From the NCBI GenBank assembly GCA_009840735.1, contig VXNF01000033.1, positions 1-34,116 on the forward strand: DNA of 34,116 nt. Reading direction: 5' to 3'. The stretch's first letter is position 1. Every line of letters begins with the position of its first letter. Both the position numbers and the translations under genes were made by a program. This document shows, piece by piece, positions 13,340 to 23,168 of the stretch. Below the pieces are notes generated by a model. That model did no database searches and had not been told where the DNA came from. It worked only from the letters and a program-made list of their open reading frames with translations. This DNA comes from Acidimicrobiia bacterium. Its GTDB lineage: Bacteria > Actinomycetota > Acidimicrobiia > Acidimicrobiales > CATQHL01.

Positions 13340-16300
13340 CTACCCGGCGTCCCAGGCCCGTTGCTCGAGTGGCTCGACCCAGTGGCGGCGGCGCTGGAAC
13401 GGGTAGCCGGGCAGCGCAATCCTGCGCCGCGTCTCTCCCGCGAATAGCTGCTCGAATGGGACCTCCTGGCCGGCCTCATACGCCTCGGCGGCCGCCAGGA
13501 CATCGGCTCCCCCCTCGGGGCGCCCGCCGAGGGGGTCGGGCGGGTCACAGCCCGGTGCCGGTTCGCCCGCAGCCACGGCTGCCAGGCCGGCGCGCAGCGA
13601 CGCCTCGTCGCAGAACACCAAGCCGGCGCGGTGTTCGAAGTGAGTCCGACCCACGCCCGATGTCCAAGCCATGTCCGCCAGTGTCCCGTCCGCTGCCGAG
13701 GCCGTCGACTCATCGCCGTCGGCGTGCGTCATCAGCCAGGCGAGGTAGCGCTCCGCCAACTCCGCCAGTGCCTCGGGCGTCTTCGCCGACAGGGGTAGCA
13801 GCCGGAGGCCGTTTGGCGGCGACTCCTCCGCCGCCGGCACGTCAGCGGCCGCTTCTGCCGGCACCGCCACCGGCCCACCGGTCGGCCACGGGCCGTTCGC
13901 GCTGGCCTCTGTCCCGTCGAATGCCCCGTAGCCCTCGACCACCGCGTGCGCGTTCGCGCCGGAGATACCGAAGACGTTGACGCCGGCCAGCGGCCGGCGG
14001 TCACCGGTGCGCGGCCACGGAGTCGCCTCGGTGGTCACACGCACCGGAAGGCGCTCCCAGTCGATCTCCGCGGTCGGGTTGCGGAAGTGCAGGTGCTGCG
14101 GAATCACCCCCCGATTCATGGCCAGCACCGTCTTGATCAAGCCCGCGACTCCCGCTGCCGCCTCCAGGTGGCCGACATTCGTCTTGACCGACCCGACCAG
14201 CAGCGGTCGTTCGGGCTCGCGTGACTGCCCGTAGACATTCGCCACCGCTCGCAACTCGATGGGATCGCCCATCTGCGTCGACGGCCCGTGCGCTTCCAGG
14301 TAGTCGAGGTCGCTCGGCGCGATGCCCGCCCGCTCCAGCGCTTCGGACATCACCCGCTCCTGGGCGCGGCCGTTCGGGACGGTGATTCCCAGACCTGCCC
14401 CGTTCTGATTCACGGCGGTGCCCCGCACCACGCCCCAGATCCGGTCGCCGTCGGCCTCCGCCGCGCTCAGCCGCTTCAGGACGACGAGGCCGCAGCCTTC
14501 GCCGCGCACGTACCCGTCGGCGTCGGCGTCGAAGGCCGCACACCGCCCGCCCCGCGAGAGCATCCCGAAGTCGTGCAGGAAACGCGCAACCGACGGGGCC
14601 AGCACGGTGTTCACGCCACCGGCCAGGGCCAGATCCACCTCGTTGCGCTGCAGGCTCACGACCGCTTGGTGCAGCGCAGCCAGCGACGAGGCACATGCCA
14701 GATCCACCGGGACGGCCGGCCCCTCCAGGCCGAGCACGAAGGCGACCCGGCCAACGGTCACGCTTCCCGTCGTGCCGAGGTAGTTGTCGTCCCTTCCGGC
14801 CGCATTCACGAGGCGCCGGTACTCGCTGCCGCCGATGCCCGCGTACACGCCGGTGCGGCTGCCCTTGAGCGACTCGGGATCGATCCCCGCGTCCTCGATC
14901 GCCTGCCAGCTCGTCTCCAGCAGCAGCCTCTGCTGGGGGTCCATGGCCTTGGCCTCGATCGGCGCGATCCGGAAGAACTTCGCATCGAACCGGTCGATCC
15001 CCTCCACGAAGGCGCCGATCCGCTCGATGTCGCTCTCGTTGGCCGGATCCCCGGCAACACCGGTCCACGGACCCGCATCCCGGCGACCGTCGGTCACGGC
15101 GTCCTCGCCCGCCTCCAGTTGGCGCCAGAATTCGGCCAGGCCATCGGCTCCCGGGAACCGGCAGGCCATCCCGACGATGGCGATCGCGTCCTCGCCGGTC
15201 GATACCGGTGTATGCGGCATCGCGGGCGCCGGCGCGGCCTCGGCTCCGCCGGCGCCGCCGAGTTCACTCGCCAGACGGCCCGCGAGGCCCGCCACGCTGG
15301 GATAGTCGAACACGACTGTGTTCGGGGCAACGTACTTGCCGGCGAGCGCCCGATTGATGCGGTTGCGCATCTCCACCGCCATCAGCGAGTCCATCCCCAG
15401 GTCGGCGAACTCCGCGGTTGGGGCCGGGGCGCTCGGCAGTCGCATGACAGCCTGGAGCTGGCGCTGCAGAAACGACACCAACATCTGCTCGCGCTCGGCC
15501 GGAGAAGCGCCGCTTATCCCGGCGAGCGGATCTTCCAGCGCGTCCTGAGCCGCGTCCGCGCCGGCGTCGGCCGCCTCGATCAGGTCCTCCAGCAGCGGAG
15601 AGCGATGCGCGAGGTTGGCGGAGAATGCCTGCCAGTCGACCGCCGCCACCATCCCGGCGGCGAGATCCTGACGCATGAGGTCCTCGAGCGCCCGGAGGCC
15701 ATCGGTGGGCGCGATCCAGCCGGTGCCCTGCGCCTCCAGCTGGCGTGCGATCCGTTCGCGCTGCTCCTCAGCCTCGCCGAGCCCCGACCAGGCCCCCCAG
15801 GCGATGCTCTGGCCGGGGAGCCCCTGCGCGCGCCGGTGCGCCGCCAACTGGTCCAGGAAGGCGTTGGCCGCGGAGTGATTCGCCTGCCCGGCGTTGCCGA
15901 GCACGCCCGCCACGCTGGAGAACAGCACGAACAGGTCGAGGTCGCGATCGGCGGTGGCGCGGTGCAGGTGCCAGGCGCCGAGCACCTTCGGCCACAGCAC
16001 GTCGGCGAACTTCTCCCAGGTCTGGTTCGTGAGTGCGCCGTCCGACAGCACTCCGACGCTGTGAATGACGCCCCCGAGCGGCGGCAGCGTGGCGTCGATC
16101 CGCTCGAGCATGGCGTCCAGCGCCGCCGCGTCGGTCACGTCGGCCAACTCGACGGCCACCGTGGCGCCCCGTTCCCGGAGCGCCACGATCGCCTCGGCGG
16201 CCTCAGGGTCGGGATCGCGCCGCCCGTTGAGCACGATCGCGCCGGCGCCGCGCTCGGCCAGCCAGCCGGCCAGGACGCAGCCGATGCCGCCGAGGCCTCC

Positions 16301-19300
16301 GGTGATTAGGTAGGTGCGGTCCCCGCGCAGCCGCCCGGTCTCCAGCGGCGATGTCGTGAAGACGATCTTGCCGATGTGCCGCGCCGCCCGCATGAACTTG
16401 AACCCGCCCTCAGCCTCGGCCAGCGACCACCTGGTGTGGGTCAGCGGCGTCACCTCCCCGGCGGAGAGCAGTTCCATCACGCGCCGCAGGGCGTCGCCCG
16501 CCACCGCCTGCTGGTGCTCCTTGAGGACGTCCAACTCGAGGATCGAGTAGGCCACGTCGGGGCGCGCCGCGGCCATCTCCTCCGGGGTCAGGATGCCGAC
16601 CCGGGCCAGCTCCACGAAACGGCCCCCGTGCGCCAGGCAAGCCAGGCTGGCGTCAATGAACCCCTCTCCGGTGAGGCTGTTCAGCACCACGTCGACACCC
16701 TCGCCGCCGGTGGCCTCGAGGGTCTGCTCGCCGAAGCGGGTCTGGCGGCTGTCGAAGACGTGCCGCACACCGAGCGAGCGGAGATACGCCTGCTTCGGGG
16801 CGCTGGCGGTGGTGAAGACCTCCGCTCCGGCCGCCTGCGCCAGCTGGATGGCCGCCAGCCCCGCGCCACCCGCGCCAGCGTGGATCAGTACCCGCTCGCC
16901 GGGCTGCAGGCCCGACAGGTCATATGACAGCTGGGCCGAGGTGAACGCCGTGGGGATCGTGGCCAGAGCGGTCACTGGGAGGCCCTCGGGCGCCCGGGCG
17001 ACCATCTCCACCCGCGTGACCACCTCCGAGGCGAACGTGCCGAAGGCCAGACCGACCACCAGGTCTCCCACCGCCACCTCGGACACCCCCGAGCCGACCT
17101 CGAGTACCCGGCCGCAGAACTCGCCGCCTAGGAGTCCCTCGTCGATCACGGCGAGGGCGCGGAACATGTCCCAGAAGTTCAACCCTGTCGCCTCGATCGC
17201 CACCCGCACCTCGTTCGCCTCCAGGGACCGCTCGGGCAGGCGCACGATCTCCAGGCTCTCCAGCGCGCCCCCCTCGTCGGGATCGATCAGCCAGCCGGTC
17301 TCCTCGGGCACCGTCAAACGCCCGGGCTCGGTGCCGGCCCGCACTAGCCGGGCCGCCTGGCGGCGTCCCAGCCGGTAGGCGACGTGCGTCTCGGCGTCGG
17401 GGTGCAGCAGCTCGCCGGCCAATTCCGGGATCGGTACCTCCGCGGCGGGATCCAGGTCGATCATCCTGGGCTGCAGGTGCGCAGCCTCCCGCGCCACAAC
17501 CTTGCCGATACCCCAGAGGGTGGCGCCGGCGAGTTCGCCATTCTGCTCCTTCTCCAGAACCTGGGCGCCCCGGGTCACGAACCACACCCCGTTGGCGGGT
17601 GTGGCGTCGGTATCGGCGAGGCCCTGCAGTAGCGCCAGCGCGCTGGCGGCGGAGCGCCGGGTGTCGCCAGCAAGTTCGTCGGTGGTGGCCCTCGCGCCGT
17701 GGCCGTCGACCCCCCTGAGATGCACAACGCCGCAGAGCGGGATGTCCCCGGGGAGCGCCTCCAGATGTTCCCGCCACGAGTCCCGTCGTTCGGACTCCAC
17801 CTCCAGTCGGGTGATACCGGGTGTCGCCGCGGCGCCGCCGGCAGCTGGCTCGTCGCCGGCCAGAACCACGGTCTGGTTGCGGGCCGCCAACTCGGCCGCA
17901 AGACCGTCCGCCACGCCGCTGCTGTCGGCCGCGATCAGCCAGAGTCCGGCCGGCTCGGTCACTTCCGCCGGTCCGGCGGCGATGATGACGCCGCGGTCCG
18001 GCGTGGCTGACACATCGGAGGTCTCCAGACCCAGGACTTCGGCCCCCTCGAAGCCCGCGTCGGCGAGTGCCCGGCACCACACCGCCGGGCCCGCCAGGGC
18101 GTGATGCGGGCGGTAGTCGTCGGCGAACCGCCACCAGCCGTCGAGCTGGCCGAACGTGAGGTCCAGCCAGCCCTGCCCCCGCAGGTTCTCCAGCGCCACC
18201 AAGTGCCCCGACGGCGCCAGCACCTCCCGGCAATGCGCCAGGGTCTCGGGCAATAGGCGCGTGGCGTGCAGCACGTTCGAGGCGATCACGAGGTCGTAGC
18301 CGTGGCGGTCGAATCCCTGGGTGACCGGATCGGCCTCGATGTCCAGCACCCGATAGTCGATCCCCGCCTCGGCGCCGCCGAACTGCGCCTCCGCCTCGGC
18401 GAAGAAGCCCGCCGAGATGTCGGTGTAGACGTAATCGAACCGGCCCTCGGGAAGCTCGGGCAGGACAGCGGCGGTCGCCGACCCCGTGCCGGCGCCGACC
18501 TCCAGCAGGCGCAGCCGCCGCTCGGCGGGCAGGTGGCTCAGCAGTCTCGCCATCGCGTCGCGCAGCATCCGGTTGGCGGCGCGGGCCACGGGCGCCTTGC
18601 GGTACAGGTCGGCGGCGGTGGGTTCCCCGCTGCTGAACAGCAGCGTCAGCGGATCGGCGCGCCCCACCAGCACGTCGGCCAGCGCGCCCGCCGAGCGCCG
18701 GAACAGCCCGACCTCGTTCGATCCGTGCGGGTATTGCGAGGCCATCCAGTCTGCGAACTGCTCGGGATCGGCTGGCAGACCGGCCGGAAGCGGCTCATCC
18801 GCCCCGACCACCACTCCGAAGCCGTCGCCCTGGATCTCGAGCACCTCCGCGGCGACCAGCAGTTCGCACATCCGCCTGAACAGCTTGCGATGCTCCTGCG
18901 CGACGCCGAGTCGCTGCCGCAGTGACTCCAGGTCCAGCGTCTCGCCCGCTCGCCGATCCCAGCCCATCCGCTCGAGGGTCGCCAGCGCGTACGACCAAGC
19001 CAGCCGCTCCAGGTCGCCGAGCAGGGCGGCCCGGCCGGCGGCGTCGACACCTTCGGCCTCCAGGTACGCCGAGAACGGATCCGCCTCGGCGGCCACGGCG
19101 GCCGGGTCGGGCAGAAAGTCAGCGGGGGGCATCGCTTCCGCTAGGTCGCGCTCGCGCCAGACCACCTCGTACAGGAGGTCCTTGGTGCCCTCGGTCGCCG
19201 AGAGCAGCGCCGCCCGCGTCGCCCGCTTGACCGTGTAGCCGCTGAGACCGCCGATCTCGACGCCGTCGGGTGTGTAGATCCGCAGGTCCGCGCTGATGAC

Positions 19301-22300
19301 CTCCAGCGGTCCGCCCGAAGTCGCCGCTTCGGAGGGTGGCCTGAGGCGAGCGTGACAGAACACCCGCTCCCCCGTCGCCCCGGCCAGCCAGAAGCGATCG
19401 CAGCCGAACACCAGATAGGTGCCGTCGTCCTCGAGGCCGGACCGCTTGCGCGCCGTTGCCACCACCTGGAGGCAGCCGTCGAGGAGCACCGGATGCACCT
19501 CCGCGCCACGCCGGTCCACCGAGGCCGGAAGCGCGACCTCGCCGGCGGCCTCGCCGTCACCGGACCACAGCGCCCGCATGGTGCGAAACCGTGGACCCAG
19601 GTGGACACCCTCGTCCGCCTTGGAGCGGTAGAAGGCGGAGACGTCCTCCGGCGTGAGACCGGCGGTCAGAGCCTCCGGGTCGATCCGGGCGCGTTCGGGC
19701 GGAGCCGCGTCGGCCCCCACCCGGCCTTCGGCATGGAGCGTCCAGCCTTCCTCGCCCGCTGCCCTGCTGAAAATCTCGAAGTGATGTCGCGAGGTGCCTC
19801 CGGCGTCCTCCAGGAGGAGTTGGAGGTCCCTCGCAGGCTCCGCCGCGGCGTCCTCCCGGTCCCCGTCGGGGAGAACAAGCGGGCTGCGCAGCTGCAGGTC
19901 CTCAACGACAATCGACTCGTCACCTTCGGGCCAGCCAGCCGAGGCCGCCATGGCGGCGAAGAGCGAGCCCGGCGCCAGCACGCGGCCGAACACCCGGTGG
20001 TCGTCCAGCCACGCCGGATCCGAGACCGCGATCTCGCCGGCGAACAGCGTCTCGCCGCGCGGCGACTCGTGCCGGGTCCCCAGCAGGGGGTGGTCGCCGG
20101 CGGAGCGGCGGCGGCGCGGGCCGGTCACCCAGTGGCGGCGATGCTCGAAGGGGTAGCCGGGCAGGGCAATGCGACGACGGGACTCACCGGCGAACAGGCC
20201 TTCGAAGGTCACCGATGTCCCGGCCTCGTAGAGGCGTGCGACGGCCTCGACGAAGCCGCCGCTAACAGCGGGGTCAGCCGGCTGCCCGCCGGCGGGTCGC
20301 TGGAGGCTCGCCAGCGAGAGCGGCTGGGTGGGCGCACCCTCCGGCCAGCACATCTGCACCATCGGGCCCAGCACGGCGTGCGGGCCGATCTCCACCACCA
20401 CCTCGACGCTCTCATCGGCCAGGGTCTCGACCGAGCGCCGGAAGGCCACCGGCGCCCGCGCCTGCCGGCGCCAGTAGGAACCGTCGAGCGGCGCGCCAGG
20501 ATCGTTCAGGCGGCCCGTCATGCTGCTGATCAGCCCGCACGAGGGCACCGCTGCGGCGAGGGAGGCCGCGGTCGCCTCGATGTCGTCCAGTGCTGGCGCC
20601 ACCAGGGCGCTGTGGTAGGCGGGACACGGCGGCAGCACGGTGGCCCAGAGCCCGTCGTTCCCGAAGCGGTCCACGAGGGCGCGGACCGAGGCGGCGGGAC
20701 CGCTGATGACCTGCTGGGCGCCGTTGTCGGCGGCGATGCTGACGCCCGGTTCGCCGGTCGCCGCGTTCTGCTCGGCCACCGCGGCCTCGACGCGTTCGGC
20801 GGGCGCGTACACCGCGCCCATCGCCCCGTCAGACCCCAACGCGCCCATGAGTTCACCGCGCGCCGCCGCGAAGCGAAGCCCGTCGCTGAGCGTGAACACG
20901 CCCGCGGCCTGCGCCGCGGCGATCTCGCCGAGGCTGTGCCCCAGGACAACGTCGGGTCGGATCCCCAGGCTCGCCCACAGCGCCGTGAGCGCGCACTCGA
21001 GCGCGTAGATCGCCGGCTGTGTCCAGGCGGGATCGTCCAGATCTCCCACTGCCGAGCGCCCGAACATGACGTCCAGCAGCGAGACACCGCGCCGCTGCTG
21101 CATCTCCCGGTCGCAGCGGTCAAGGACCGCGCGCACCACCGGCTCGCAGCCATACAGCGCCTCGCCCATCCCGACCCATTGGCTGGCTTGGCCGGTGTAG
21201 ACGAATGCCAGCTTGCCCCTCGTGCGGGGGGCCGTCTCCCCGGATGGGTCGTCATCGATCCCCGTCGCCGCCAACGCCTCGAGGGCCGCTCGCAGCGAAG
21301 CCACGTCGCTGAAGGTCACGCCGGCCCGGCTCGGGAGGTGGCTGCGGCCGACGCCCGCCGTCCAGGACATGTCGGCCAGCAATTCGGCGTCGCAAGGCTC
21401 CTCCGACTCCGAGGCTTCGGCGTGATCGTCCAACCACGCCACATAGCGCCCGGCGAGATCCCGGAGCGCCTTGGGGCTCCGGGCCGACAGGGGCAGGAGG
21501 CGCTCGGTTCGTGCGGCGCCGCCGTCCGGCGCCATCGGATCGCCGACACCGTCCAGTTCCGCCGCCGCGACCGAGCGCGCCGAGCCGGATGGCCAGCCGG
21601 TCCCGTTCGCACCGGCGAGGACCCCGTAGCCCTCGACCACCACGTGGGCGTTCGTTCCCGACCAGCCGAACCCGCTGACTCCCGCCAACGGCGCACGACC
21701 ACCGTCACCTGGCCACGCCGTCGCCTCGGCAGTCACCTGCACCGGCAGCCGCTCCCAGTCGATTTCCGGAGAGGGGGTCTCGAAGTTGAGATGCCGCGGG
21801 ATCACCCCCCGGTTCATCGCCAGCGCCACCTTGATGATGCCGGCGACCCCCGCAGCCGCTTCCAGATGGCCCATGTTCGTCTTGACCGAGCCGGTCAGCA
21901 GCGGCCGATCCGGCGCACGACCGACCCCGAAGGCGTTCGCCACGGCCCGCAGCTCGATGGGGTCCCCGACCGGTGTGCCGGTGCCGTGGGCCTCCAGGTA
22001 GTCAACCTGTGTCGCCGTTACAGCCGCCCTGCGAAGCGCCTCGGCGATGACGAGTTCCTGCGCCTCCCCGTTCGGCACGGTGAGCCCCGCGCTGGCCCCG
22101 TCCTGGTTCAACGCCGAACCCCTGATCACCCCCCAGATCCGGTCTCCGTCGGATTCCGCCTCGTCCAGCCGCTTGAGGACGAGGATCCCGCAGCCCTCGC
22201 CCCGGACGTAGCCGTCGGCGGCCGCGTCGAACGTGGCGCAACGGCCGTTGGGCGACAGCATCCCGGCGATGGCGCGCAGCTCGAACAGTCGCCCCGAGAG

Positions 22301-22987
22301 GATGGCATGCACCCCTCCTGCCAGCGCCAGGTCCGCCTCACCGCGCTGCAGACCGACCACCGCCTGATGCACCGCCACGAGCGAGGACGAGCAGGCCGTG
22401 TCCAGGGCGATCGCCGGTCCCTGCAGGCCGAGCGCGTAGGCGACCCGCCCGATGGCCGTGTTGAACGACGTGCCGGTGACCGAATAGAGGCTGGCGGCGG
22501 GCTCGGAGGTCTCGATGGCCTCGGCGACGAGCCCCCGGTACTCGTTGTTGCTGATGCCGGCGTAGACGCCGGTGCGCGAGCCCGCCAGCCGATCAGGATC
22601 GATTCCGGCGTCCTCCAAGGCACGCCAGCTCGTCTCCAGCATTAGTCGCTGCTGCGGATCGAGCAGCTGCGCCTCGATGGGGGAGATCCGGAAGAACGGG
22701 GCATCGAACTGGTCGATCCCCTCCACGAAGGCACCGAAGCGGCAGGCCTCACTCTCGACGGCGTCGCCGAACAGTTCCCCGACCCGGCCCACACCGGAAC
22801 CCGGGACGCCCTCGGTGACGGCGTTCCCCCCTGCCTCCAGCAGGTGCCAGAACGCCTCCAGATCCCCCGCCCCAGGGAACCGGCAGGCCATACCGACGAT
22901 CGCGATTAGCGGCTCCCGCTGGCTCTGAGCCGCAGACTGTGCGACTGAACGCCGCGCACCCACACCGCCGCCGACCGGATCATTCAT
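13340..22987 (-). CDS. Type I polyketide synthase, KS-AT-DH-MT-ER-KR-ACP-KS with AT-less end
   Basis: This 3215-residue synthase starts at the ATG at 22987, with AGGGA eight bases upstream. Domains in order: KS1 (26-452; Cys199, His334, His374); AT (595-880; GHSLGE with Ser685, malonyl-like); DH (965-1255; His997 in HxxxGxxxxP, Asp1170); C-methyltransferase (about 1440-1660; LLEVGAGTG at 1494-1502); a structural KR part (about 1670-1880); ER (1895-2213; GAGGAGLAAIQLA); KR (2223-2460; GGLGGIG, Ser2358, Lys2334, but His2371 at the Tyr position); ACP (2505-2575; Ser2534); KS2 (2600-3018; Cys2765, His2900, His2940). After KS2 the AT is missing and only its flanking linkers remain, up to the stop. 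No thioesterase is present. The module is fully reducing and methylating, so a methyl-branched saturated chain, probably built iteratively, is the expected product. Confidence 0.95.
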   Translation of the reverse strand: MNDPVGGGVGARRSVAQSAAQSQREPLIAIVGMACRFPGAGDLEAFWHLLEAGGNAVTEGVPGSGVGRVGELFGDAVESEACRFGAFVEGIDQFDAPFFRISPIEAQLLDPQQRLMLETSWRALEDAGIDPDRLAGSRTGVYAGISNNEYRGLVAEAIETSEPAASLYSVTGTSFNTAIGRVAYALGLQGPAIALDTACSSSLVAVHQAVVGLQRGEADLALAGGVHAILSGRLFELRAIAGMLSPNGRCATFDAAADGYVRGEGCGILVLKRLDEAESDGDRIWGVIRGSALNQDGASAGLTVPNGEAQELVIAEALRRAAVTATQVDYLEAHGTGTPVGDPIELRAVANAFGVGRAPDRPLLTGSVKTNMGHLEAAAGVAGIIKVALAMNRGVIPRHLNFETPSPEIDWERLPVQVTAEATAWPGDGGRAPLAGVSGFGWSGTNAHVVVEGYGVLAGANGTGWPSGSARSVAAAELDGVGDPMAPDGGAARTERLLPLSARSPKALRDLAGRYVAWLDDHAEASESEEPCDAELLADMSWTAGVGRSHLPSRAGVTFSDVASLRAALEALAATGIDDDPSGETAPRTRGKLAFVYTGQASQWVGMGEALYGCEPVVRAVLDRCDREMQQRRGVSLLDVMFGRSAVGDLDDPAWTQPAIYALECALTALWASLGIRPDVVLGHSLGEIAAAQAAGVFTLSDGLRFAAARGELMGALGSDGAMGAVYAPAERVEAAVAEQNAATGEPGVSIAADNGAQQVISGPAASVRALVDRFGNDGLWATVLPPCPAYHSALVAPALDDIEATAASLAAAVPSCGLISSMTGRLNDPGAPLDGSYWRRQARAPVAFRRSVETLADESVEVVVEIGPHAVLGPMVQMCWPEGAPTQPLSLASLQRPAGGQPADPAVSGGFVEAVARLYEAGTSVTFEGLFAGESRRRIALPGYPFEHRRHWVTGPRRRRSAGDHPLLGTRHESPRGETLFAGEIAVSDPAWLDDHRVFGRVLAPGSLFAAMAASAGWPEGDESIVVEDLQLRSPLVLPDGDREDAAAEPARDLQLLLEDAGGTSRHHFEIFSRAAGEEGWTLHAEGRVGADAAPPERARIDPEALTAGLTPEDVSAFYRSKADEGVHLGPRFRTMRALWSGDGEAAGEVALPASVDRRGAEVHPVLLDGCLQVVATARKRSGLEDDGTYLVFGCDRFWLAGATGERVFCHARLRPPSEAATSGGPLEVISADLRIYTPDGVEIGGLSGYTVKRATRAALLSATEGTKDLLYEVVWRERDLAEAMPPADFLPDPAAVAAEADPFSAYLEAEGVDAAGRAALLGDLERLAWSYALATLERMGWDRRAGETLDLESLRQRLGVAQEHRKLFRRMCELLVAAEVLEIQGDGFGVVVGADEPLPAGLPADPEQFADWMASQYPHGSNEVGLFRRSAGALADVLVGRADPLTLLFSSGEPTAADLYRKAPVARAANRMLRDAMARLLSHLPAERRLRLLEVGAGTGSATAAVLPELPEGRFDYVYTDISAGFFAEAEAQFGGAEAGIDYRVLDIEADPVTQGFDRHGYDLVIASNVLHATRLLPETLAHCREVLAPSGHLVALENLRGQGWLDLTFGQLDGWWRFADDYRPHHALAGPAVWCRALADAGFEGAEVLGLETSDVSATPDRGVIIAAGPAEVTEPAGLWLIAADSSGVADGLAAELAARNQTVVLAGDEPAAGGAAATPGITRLEVESERRDSWREHLEALPGDIPLCGVVHLRGVDGHGARATTDELAGDTRRSAASALALLQGLADTDATPANGVWFVTRGAQVLEKEQNGELAGATLWGIGKVVAREAAHLQPRMIDLDPAAEVPIPELAGELLHPDAETHVAYRLGRRQAARLVRAGTEPGRLTVPEETGWLIDPDEGGALESLEIVRLPERSLEANEVRVAIEATGLNFWDMFRALAVIDEGLLGGEFCGRVLEVGSGVSEVAVGDLVVGLAFGTFASEVVTRVEMVARAPEGLPVTALATIPTAFTSAQLSYDLSGLQPGERVLIHAGAGGAGLAAIQLAQAAGAEVFTTASAPKQAYLRSLGVRHVFDSRQTRFGEQTLEATGGEGVDVVLNSLTGEGFIDASLACLAHGGRFVELARVGILTPEEMAAARPDVAYSILELDVLKEHQQAVAGDALRRVMELLSAGEVTPLTHTRWSLAEAEGGFKFMRAARHIGKIVFTTSPLETGRLRGDRTYLITGGLGGIGCVLAGWLAERGAGAIVLNGRRDPDPEAAEAIVALRERGATVAVELADVTDAAALDAMLERIDATLPPLGGVIHSVGVLSDGALTNQTWEKFADVLWPKVLGAWHLHRATADRDLDLFVLFSSVAGVLGNAGQANHSAANAFLDQLAAHRRAQGLPGQSIAWGAWSGLGEAEEQRERIARQLEAQGTGWIAPTDGLRALEDLMRQDLAAGMVAAVDWQAFSANLAHRSPLLEDLIEAADAGADAAQDALEDPLAGISGASPAEREQMLVSFLQRQLQAVMRLPSAPAPTAEFADLGMDSLMAVEMRNRINRALAGKYVAPNTVVFDYPSVAGLAGRLASELGGAGGAEAAPAPAMPHTPVSTGEDAIAIVGMACRFPGADGLAEFWRQLEAGEDAVTDGRRDAGPWTGVAGDPANESDIERIGAFVEGIDRFDAKFFRIAPIEAKAMDPQQRLLLETSWQAIEDAGIDPESLKGSRTGVYAGIGGSEYRRLVNAAGRDDNYLGTTGSVTVGRVAFVLGLEGPAVPVDLACASSLAALHQAVVSLQRNEVDLALAGGVNTVLAPSVARFLHDFGMLSRGGRCAAFDADADGYVRGEGCGLVVLKRLSAAEADGDRIWGVVRGTAVNQNGAGLGITVPNGRAQERVMSEALERAGIAPSDLDYLEAHGPSTQMGDPIELRAVANVYGQSREPERPLLVGSVKTNVGHLEAAAGVAGLIKTVLAMNRGVIPQHLHFRNPTAEIDWERLPVRVTTEATPWPRTGDRRPLAGVNVFGISGANAHAVVEGYGAFDGTEASANGPWPTGGPVAVPAEAAADVPAAEESPPNGLRLLPLSAKTPEALAELAERYLAWLMTHADGDESTASAADGTLADMAWTSGVGRTHFEHRAGLVFCDEASLRAGLAAVAAGEPAPGCDPPDPLGGRPEGGADVLAAAEAYEAGQEVPFEQLFAGETRRRIALPGYPFQRRRHWVEPLEQRAWDAG

Positions 22988-23030
22988 CTCGATGTCCCTG
23001 CATCAGCCTCGGCTCGCAACACGTGCGCTC

Positions 23031-23036
23031 ATCCTA
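23031..23036 (-). promoter_or_regulatory. Candidate -10 box for the polyketide synthase gene
   Basis: On the minus strand TAGGAT lies 43 bp before the synthase ATG, in the 181-bp gap shared with the divergent hydrolase gene. The -35 region is not recognisable. A 13-bp direct repeat (GATGAACCGCGCA, 23137-23149 and 23158-23170) lies at the other end of this gap, around the hydrolase start. Confidence 0.22.
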
Positions 23037-23168
23037 CGGGCCGGTTGCTCGCTCTCCCGGCCGCTCGCCGCCAGCACAGCGCACGGTAACCTTCCGCTCC
23101 AGTCGCTCCAGGCGAGCGGATGGCCTCCGCTCGTTGATGAACCGCGCAGAAGGGTCGATGAACCGCGC

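Noticed and set aside
19352-22645. Long plus-strand open frame (1097 codons) opposite the polyketide synthase
   Set aside because: It is Arg/His/Gly-rich with no recognisable domain and lies wholly antisense to conserved KS, AT and DH sequence; such open frames are expected in high-GC DNA.
22992-23168. Longer N-terminus for the alpha/beta-hydrolase
   Set aside because: It lies in the divergent promoter region and is low-complexity; the conserved fold starts after the ATG at 23169.
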